From an uncultured Bacteroidales bacterium (GTDB taxonomy: Bacteria; Bacteroidota; Bacteroidia; Bacteroidales; P3), in NCBI GenBank assembly GCA_947177845.1, contig CAMWVZ010000016.1, positions 1 through 14,572 of the forward strand: a stretch of DNA of 14,572 bases, written 5' to 3'. The translations under genes and the position numbers were made by a program. The stretch's first letter is position 1. Every line of letters starts with the position of its first letter. The notes under the pieces are model-generated. The model was not told the DNA's origin, made no database searches, and saw only the letters and a list, made by a program, of their open reading frames with translations. This document shows, in pieces, positions 8,129-14,572 of the stretch.

Positions 8129-9569
8129 TGTTAGCGTTTTTCAAAACGGGTTTCTGCAAGGTGCGGACAGGCCTTCCCACAGGCTTGCCCACGGCTTTGG
8201 CCTCGGAAGTCGGTTTGCCTTCCGAAGCGGCTTTGTTCGCCGGCACAGGCTTCGACAACGTGCGCTTCTCGCGGCCCCGGTTGCGGTCTTCGCGCCTGCC
8301 GTGCTCGCGCCCGTTGCCCCTGTCCTTGGGCTTGTCGAAGCGGGTCAGATCGTCCTGTCCCACCACGTTCTGGAAGTTGATTTTCGGCTCGGTCTTTTCC
8401 ATGTCGGGCTTCACGAAATCCACCAGACTGCCCACCGTCACACCTTCCTTATTTTTCGCGATGATGTCGAACACACGGTCGGCGGTCAACTCGATGTTGC
8501 CGTGCGATTCCTCGTAAACGTAGGTGAGGGTGCGTTTGAGCGGATCGATTTTGATACACCGCGCATCCCCGCTTTCGGTATGCAGTATCACCGAAGCGTC
8601 GGGCATGGTCTTCATCGCGTCGCGATACACATCGTATTCGTAGTTGAGGCAGCATTTGAGCTTGCTGCACTGCCCGGCCAGTTTCTGCGGATTGAGCGAC
8701 ACCTGCTGAAGCCTTGCCGCATGCGTGCTCACCGACGAAAAATTATTCAGGAACGTTACACAGCACAACTCGCGTCCGCAGGAACCTATGCCGCCGAGCG
8801 TGCCCGATTCCTGCCGCGCCCCGATTTGGCGCATCTCCACCCGAAGCTTGAATTCCTCGGCATAGAGCTTGATGAGTTGACGGAAATCCACACGGTCTTC
8901 GGCCGTGTAGTAGAAAATGGCTTTGGTGAAGTCGCCCTGAATTTCCACATTGTTGATTTTCATGCTCAACCCTAATTGGGCGGCAATCACCCGCGCCCTC
9001 CGCTGCATCTCCTTTTCGGCCTGTATGGTCTCCACCCATTTGTCGAGGTCGTTGGGACGGGCCTTGCGCACGATTTTCCGCAACGCCGATATATCGGAAA
9101 TACCCTTTTTCTTGAGTTGCAGGCGCACCAATTCTCCGCGTAGCGAAATCACGCCCGTATCGTGTCCGTTGGCCGCTTCCACCACTACCACGTCGCCCGT
9201 AACGAAAGACTTTCCGTCTTCGTTCTCGGGCAGACGGAAGAAGTCCTTATGGGTATTCTTGAAACGAACCTGCACGATAGGGAAATCGCTTCCCGCACTC
9301 AGATTGGGAAAAAGGTCCGTCCATTCGTAACTGTGCATCTGCGCGCACCTGCACATCTGCACATAACGGTCCCGCCCCGTTTCCTCTTCCCGCGGCGCTT
9401 TGGCCAGCCCACGGCTGTTGTAGATGTTCTCGCATGTATTCATGCGCCCGAAAATCTCGTCTTGATTAAAGTCGTTCAAGTCGGGGATTTCCGCACGGGG
9501 AGCCTCCAATTCTTCACTCAAATCCTTGTAGGGCTTCTTCTTGGGAGTAGATACTTCGTTTTCTTCCAT
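8103..9569 (-). CDS. ricT: PSP1-domain protein, RicT/YaaT-like
   Basis: A 488-residue cytoplasmic protein. The core (about 95-390) holds the PSP1 C-terminal domain and the cysteine cluster of RicT (YaaT): GSCGRELCC gives C264, C269 and C270, and CSKLKCCLNYE gives C301, C306 and C307. Two more cysteines (C73, C75, in QMCRCAQ) lie near the N-terminus. In Bacillus, RicT is part of a Fe-S Ric (Y) complex acting with RNase Y; whether the Bacteroidota protein does the same is unknown. The last ~75 residues (from about 413) are a low-complexity Lys/Arg/Pro tail with GKP-type repeats, which may bind nucleic acid or a partner. It starts 6 bases after holB, the same neighbour it has in Bacillus, and overlaps the GldH-like gene. 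Motifs make the family secure; the cellular role is open. Confidence 0.85.
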   Translation of the reverse strand: MEENEVSTPKKKPYKDLSEELEAPRAEIPDLNDFNQDEIFGRMNTCENIYNSRGLAKAPREEETGRDRYVQMCRCAQMHSYEWTDLFPNLSAGSDFPIVQVRFKNTHKDFFRLPENEDGKSFVTGDVVVVEAANGHDTGVISLRGELVRLQLKKKGISDISALRKIVRKARPNDLDKWVETIQAEKEMQRRARVIAAQLGLSMKINNVEIQGDFTKAIFYYTAEDRVDFRQLIKLYAEEFKLRVEMRQIGARQESGTLGGIGSCGRELCCVTFLNNFSSVSTHAARLQQVSLNPQKLAGQCSKLKCCLNYEYDVYRDAMKTMPDASVILHTESGDARCIKIDPLKRTLTYVYEESHGNIELTADRVFDIIAKNKEGVTVGSLVDFVKPDMEKTEPKINFQNVVGQDDLTRFDKPKDRGNGREHGRREDRNRGREKRTLSKPVPANKAASEGKPTSEAKAVGKPVGRPVRTLQKPVLKNANNASHDTEK

Positions 9570-9575
9570 AACATT

Positions 9576-10784
9576 CTATGCTTTCGCGCCGTTTCCCGCT
9601 TTCCGCTTCAAGGCCTGTTGCGCCGCCGCCAATATCCGGCAGAGTTCCATGCTCATGTCGGTAATCAGCGTCGGCACATGGGCATTACGTCCCACGGCGA
9701 AAATGGCATCGTCAAAAATTTTGTAATAATGATTTATGTTTTCTCCGGTTACGAATTTCGAAAAATTCATCCAGAATTTCTTTTCTTCCGCATCGGCAAA
9801 CACCTTGTCGGCGCAGTTGTTTCCGATAAGAAGGCAGGCATGGATTTCGTCCATGCAATGTTCGAAAAAGAACTTGAGATTTTCTCTGCCCAAGGCGCTC
9901 TGCCGCTCGGAGAAAGCCACCAAGGCAGGCATGTCCACCCTAAAGCACAGACGCATCCAGTCGGCGAAACTCGCGTGGAAATTCTCGCGGATTTCGTTGT
10001 GCGAACAACGCAGACGGGCGGTAATCAGATTTCCCGCACTCTCCTCGGCGGCACGGTGCGCCGTGGCCGCCTCCACACCCCGCGCCAACAGATGCCGCTC
10101 AATATCGGCGTTTTCGATACGCGGCACCTTCACCATTTGGGTCCGGCTCAGAATCGTAGGCAGGATTTGGTCGGTATTTTCCGAAACCAAGAGGAAAACC
10201 GTTTGCGGTTCGGGCTCCTCCAAGGTCTTCAAGAGCGTGGACGCAATCGTGGGACTGAGTTTCTCAATCATCCAAATCACGATGATACGGAATCTTGCCT
10301 CCGACGATTTCAGGCTCAGGGTCTGCAGGATTTGCCCGCAGTCGCGAATGTTGATAATGGCTTGGCGGTTGCCTATATCCATTTTCTCAATCCATTCGTT
10401 ATAACTGAATTCTGCGTCGCTCTTCAGCACCGTTTCGCGCCAGAGGTCAATATAGTCCAAACTTTGGGAATCCTTCTTCACCGCGCCCCCGTTGATATTG
10501 TTGGGGTAGAAGAAGTGAAGGTCGGGATGAACCAGTTTCTCAAACTTGCGGCAGGAAGGGCATTGCCCGCACGAATCCGACGAAAGCCCGCCCAAGTCCG
10601 CCCCCTGCGAGGCATAGAGCTTGTTCGCGCAGTTGATATATTGCGCATAGGCCAACGCCAAAGCAAGTTTCTCGTTGCCTTCGGGGCCCCAAAACAATTG
10701 GGCATGAGGCACCCTGCCCACGGAAACGGCCTTTATCAAACTCTCTATGAGTTCCCTTTGTCCAACTATCTGGCGAAACAACAT
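9576..10784 (-). CDS. holB: DNA polymerase III delta-prime subunit
   Basis: Clamp-loader subunit of the replicative polymerase. The N-terminal AAA+ region opens with FRQIVGQRELIESLIKAV and a degenerate Walker A, GPEGNEKL (33-40), where the usual final glycine before Lys39 is Glu38. A zinc module is visible as C52, C72, C75 and C78 (SCGQCPSC). The typical STLLKTLEEPEP and ILSRTQ sensor segments follow, the latter in place of the SRC motif. The Walker B acidic residues are not present in RIIVIWMIEKLS. Loss of ATP-site residues is normal for delta-prime, a non-hydrolysing stator, so I do not read it as decay. It heads the minus-strand operon, 6 bases before the RicT-like gene, with a promoter 20 bases upstream. 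DnaX (gamma/tau) is the main alternative but would keep intact Walker motifs and be longer. Confidence 0.9.
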   Translation of the reverse strand: MLFRQIVGQRELIESLIKAVSVGRVPHAQLFWGPEGNEKLALALAYAQYINCANKLYASQGADLGGLSSDSCGQCPSCRKFEKLVHPDLHFFYPNNINGGAVKKDSQSLDYIDLWRETVLKSDAEFSYNEWIEKMDIGNRQAIINIRDCGQILQTLSLKSSEARFRIIVIWMIEKLSPTIASTLLKTLEEPEPQTVFLLVSENTDQILPTILSRTQMVKVPRIENADIERHLLARGVEAATAHRAAEESAGNLITARLRCSHNEIRENFHASFADWMRLCFRVDMPALVAFSERQSALGRENLKFFFEHCMDEIHACLLIGNNCADKVFADAEEKKFWMNFSKFVTGENINHYYKIFDDAIFAVGRNAHVPTLITDMSMELCRILAAAQQALKRKAGNGAKA

Positions 10785-10804
10785 AAGCGGATACTGAAAT
10801 CCTA

Positions 10805-10836
10805 CAAAGTTAACGTAAAACCCGCTTTATTGCAAG
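10805..10836 (-). promoter_or_regulatory. Probable Bacteroidetes-type promoter for holB operon
   Basis: On the minus strand TAACTTTG (10812-10805) matches the Bacteroidetes -7 consensus TAnnTTTG exactly. CTTG (10836-10833), 20 bases upstream, matches three of four bases of the -33 TTTG at the usual spacing. The holB ATG follows the -7 box after 20 bases. The site occupies the only gap (56 bases) between the patatin gene and holB, which supports it. No transcript data exist here. Confidence 0.6.
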
Positions 10837-10840
10837 AGGC

Positions 10841-13180
10841 TCAGAACCAATATCCGATATTTAAGAAAACATTGAAACTATGCACGTTCGATGTCTGGAA
10901 GCTCAAACCGACGGGTCCCACGGGCGTATTGTACGAAATTCCGATGTTGCCGCCATAGAGCAGATGATCCCAGCGGCGCACCATATCCCACAATTCATAT
11001 TCCGCCTTGCCGATGCCCCCGCGTAAACTCAGATACAGATTCTTGAAGAGCATGATTTGAGCGGTGAGGCGCACATTGACAAGCTCGTATCCGCTCGACT
11101 GCCCCAATTGCACGCCTGGCAGAACCGAATGATACCAACCGGAAATATCGGCGCAGCTGCCTTGAAAGAATTGCTGCTGAATGGGAATGTTCTTTCCGTT
11201 GTTGAAGAGAATGGCACCGAGCGTAAAACCGGGATAAAGCGCGAAATGCTTGCCGATGCCGATAGCGAAATCCGACGTCCAATAAGCGCTCAGAAACAAA
11301 GGTGCGGCGTTCTGTTTGTCGCCGTCCCGACCCACCTTCACGGGCAAATTCACCTCTATGTTCATTTTAGAACCTTTGGTGGGATAGAATTTGGCGTTGT
11401 AACTATTGTGCTTGAAGTAGAGATACGGGAATATATACGAGTTGTTGAACACATCGTTACGCAGGGGCGAATCCGAAGAAAGCTCCTTGTTGAACGCGTA
11501 TTCGTAGCCGATACCCCCGCCCAGCACATTGAGTTTCCAATTGGATTGCCCGTAGAGGCGCACCTTGTAGCGGTTGGAACGCACCTCCGAAGTCTGAACA
11601 CGGAGGTTGTCGGGATTACGATAGAGATAACTGCTCACCCGATAGTATTCGAAGCTGACGTTGGCGCTCGGCATCCACAGCGAATAGCCTTTCTTGTGGC
11701 GTTTCCAGTTGGGACGCACCGAGTAGTCGATGCGGGCGGCCACCATTCTCGAAAGCTCCACATCCACGGTCAGCGCCGAGTTCTTGAAGCCGAGGTTGCG
11801 GAATTTCACCCCTGCCAGAAGCGCGGCGGAACGGTCGTTGTCGTAGCGCACGCCCACCTTGAACGAATTGACGGGCGATTCCTCCAGCCTAACCACCAAT
11901 ATCGTACCGTCCAGACGGTCGGGGTCTTGCTTGAACTCATACGTCACCGAACTGAACACATTGGTGCCGTACACACGGTTGATACCCTCGATGATGTCGT
12001 CCAATTTATTCCACTTGTTCACCTCCACCTGCAAGGATTGGTGAATGAAGTTCTCGTTGTATTTCTTCAGCCCTTCGTAGCGTATTTCGGTAACGAAAAC
12101 CTGCTCGGGAGGCAGGTAGGGGCGCTTTTCCCTTTCCGGGTCCGGCGCATAACCTTTCAGGCTCTCGGCCAACGCTTTCAGCTGGGCGTAGATTTCGGGA
12201 CTCCGCGCCGCCTGTTCGCCCCGCATCAGAAGCGAGTCGGCCTGTCCGAAACTGGTGGTGTTGAAACCCTTCATATTGGGACGTATCAGCACGTCGCACA
12301 TCTTGCGGTTGTTGAGCACGCGGTTCTTGGCCCCCATAAACACCACCTCTTCCAATACGCCGAGAAAACTGGTGGCACGCTCGGCACCCGCATACGAAAA
12401 ACCCACATCTACCCCGATGACAATATCGGCGCCTTTTTCGCGCATGATATCCACGGGAAAGTTGTTGAGCACCCCGCCGTCCACCAAAATCATCGTATCC
12501 ATTTTGACGGGCGCGAACACCCCCGGCACGGCCATGCTCGCCCGCATCGACAGGGCAAGGTTGCCGCTGTCCATATACACGGGCTGCCCGTTCACGATAT
12601 TGGCGCCCACGCAGAAGAAAGGAATGTTGAAATCCCGGTAGGTCTTGTAGTGGCAGGATTGCGAGGTGAGGGTATAGAAAAGGTTGTTGATGTGCTGGCC
12701 GCGCAGGAAGCCGATGGGCACAATCGACTTGTCGCTCTTGAAGTCGAAAGGCAGGCTCAGCATATAGTTTTTTTTGTCTTCGTAGAAGACATCCGTCCAT
12801 TCGGGCTGGTCGTTGAGCAGCAGCCTCCAGTCGGCATTCAGAAAAATGGAATCGAGCTGATGCGCCGAATATCCGTAGGCATACAGACCGCCCACGATAG
12901 ACCCCATGCTCGTGCCGCCCACAAAATCAATCGGAATGCCTAACTCCTCGATAACCTTCAACGCCCCCACGTGCGCGATACCCTTGGCACCGCCCCCGCT
13001 CAAGACCAAGCCCACCCGCGGGCGGACACCCTTGTTGCCGAGATTGCCGTCGCGAATGGACGTATCCGTTTGAAAAACGGAAAAAAAACTCCCCTCATCG
13101 GGCCGGGATTGCGCCCGAAGACTTGTGCATCCCAGCAGTACGCCGAGAAAAACAAGCAAAGGGAATGATATTTTCTGCAT
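10841..13180 (-). CDS. Patatin-like phospholipase with POTRA and outer-membrane barrel (PlpD-like)
   Basis: A predicted secreted lipase-autotransporter of 779 residues. A signal peptide (about 1-23, ending LRA-Q) leads to a patatin domain with oxyanion loop GGGAKG (62-67), nucleophile elbow GTSMGS (Ser91) and catalytic Asp234 in DGG; this dyad hydrolyses acyl lipids. One POTRA-like domain lies at about 355-415 (EQVFVTEIRYEGL). A beta-barrel with aromatic alternating strands continues to the C-terminus, which ends in IGYWF with the terminal Phe typical of Omp85/BamA-type barrels. A Cys18 (LLGC) leaves lipoprotein processing as a minor alternative. A longer frame starts at a TTG at 13198, but that TTG lies inside the likely -7 box, so I place the start at ATG 13180. 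The layout matches the PlpD/FplA family (type Vd). Substrate and whether the lipase is released are unknown. Confidence 0.88.
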   Translation of the reverse strand: MQKISFPLLVFLGVLLGCTSLRAQSRPDEGSFFSVFQTDTSIRDGNLGNKGVRPRVGLVLSGGGAKGIAHVGALKVIEELGIPIDFVGGTSMGSIVGGLYAYGYSAHQLDSIFLNADWRLLLNDQPEWTDVFYEDKKNYMLSLPFDFKSDKSIVPIGFLRGQHINNLFYTLTSQSCHYKTYRDFNIPFFCVGANIVNGQPVYMDSGNLALSMRASMAVPGVFAPVKMDTMILVDGGVLNNFPVDIMREKGADIVIGVDVGFSYAGAERATSFLGVLEEVVFMGAKNRVLNNRKMCDVLIRPNMKGFNTTSFGQADSLLMRGEQAARSPEIYAQLKALAESLKGYAPDPEREKRPYLPPEQVFVTEIRYEGLKKYNENFIHQSLQVEVNKWNKLDDIIEGINRVYGTNVFSSVTYEFKQDPDRLDGTILVVRLEESPVNSFKVGVRYDNDRSAALLAGVKFRNLGFKNSALTVDVELSRMVAARIDYSVRPNWKRHKKGYSLWMPSANVSFEYYRVSSYLYRNPDNLRVQTSEVRSNRYKVRLYGQSNWKLNVLGGGIGYEYAFNKELSSDSPLRNDVFNNSYIFPYLYFKHNSYNAKFYPTKGSKMNIEVNLPVKVGRDGDKQNAAPLFLSAYWTSDFAIGIGKHFALYPGFTLGAILFNNGKNIPIQQQFFQGSCADISGWYHSVLPGVQLGQSSGYELVNVRLTAQIMLFKNLYLSLRGGIGKAEYELWDMVRRWDHLLYGGNIGISYNTPVGPVGLSFQTSNVHSFNVFLNIGYWF

Positions 13181-13195
13181 ACGCAACACGAAGCG

Positions 13196-13203
13196 CAAAT
13201 ATA
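13196..13203 (-). promoter_or_regulatory. Candidate -7 box for the patatin gene
   Basis: TATATTTG on the minus strand fits TAnnTTTG exactly and lies 15 bases before the ATG at 13180. No good TTTG is found 19-21 bases upstream, where the terminator hairpin lies. The box makes the TTG at 13198 an unlikely start. AT-rich chance matches are possible. Confidence 0.45.
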
Positions 13204-13206
13204 TAG

Positions 13207-13235
13207 AAAAAGCGGCGGAAAAAATCCGCCGCTTT
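13207..13235 (-). terminator. Intrinsic terminator after enolase
   Basis: A perfect 11-bp GC-rich stem (13225-13235 with 13209-13219) closes a 5-base T loop on the minus strand and runs into a short T tract (TTTTC). It begins about 22 bases after the enolase stop, so it ends the eno transcript and separates it from the patatin gene. The plus-strand side lacks a good U tract. Confidence 0.85.
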
Positions 13236-13257
13236 CCCGTTTCCCGAAAACTGTCGG

Positions 13258-14550
<1,293 letters not shown>

Positions 14551-14572
14551 CTTTTTAAATTATTGTAGGTTT

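Noticed and set aside
9162..10958. A 598-residue plus-strand open frame opposite holB and ricT
   Set aside because: It spans two real genes and their gap in antisense, with no recognisable domain.
11057..12943. A 628-residue plus-strand open frame opposite the patatin gene
   Set aside because: Antisense to a well-marked gene; His/Val-rich shadow composition.

Overview
The window fits a Bacteroidota genome, most likely order Bacteroidales, with a fairly high G+C content (estimated by eye, not calculated). The signs are a MurF-alanine racemase fusion, a GldH-type lipoprotein, a patatin-POTRA-barrel outer-membrane protein, an exact TAnnTTTG promoter box ahead of the delta-prime gene, and almost no Shine-Dalgarno sequences. 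Nearly everything is coding. I recognise nine genes in four transcriptional blocks, plus one unidentified gene tail at the left edge. I see no tRNA, rRNA, CRISPR array, insertion sequence or phage gene.

Left edge, 1-214: a run of G tracts and short GC-rich hairpins of doubtful quality, then the possible last codons of an unidentified gene.

Plus-strand block, 215-5290: an M17 leucyl aminopeptidase, a protein with the PdxA fold that has lost the metal-binding histidines (probable pseudoenzyme), and a fused MurF ligase-alanine racemase. Gaps are 6 and 18 bases, so this looks like one operon for peptide turnover and the D-alanine steps of peptidoglycan synthesis. The PdxA-like protein sits directly before a PLP-dependent racemase, which is the most thought-provoking context in the window.

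Minus-strand block, 10784 down to 5302: holB (DNA polymerase III delta-prime), a RicT/YaaT-like PSP1 protein, a GldH-like lipoprotein and a class A penicillin-binding protein. Gaps are 6 bases, an overlap of 17-26 bases, and 19 bases. A Bacteroidetes-type promoter lies just ahead of holB. This block converges on the plus-strand block with only 11 bases between the stop codons.

Minus-strand singletons at the right: a PlpD-like patatin protein with a POTRA domain and an outer-membrane barrel (start revised to 13180), and enolase (13258-14550). A strong intrinsic terminator separates them, and a -7-like box for the patatin gene abuts it.

This is mostly a housekeeping and cell-envelope region. 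I found no convincing new multi-gene system. The points most worth following are the PdxA-like pseudoenzyme and its coupling to the racemase operon, the RicT-HolB-GldH-PBP grouping, and the odd left end.
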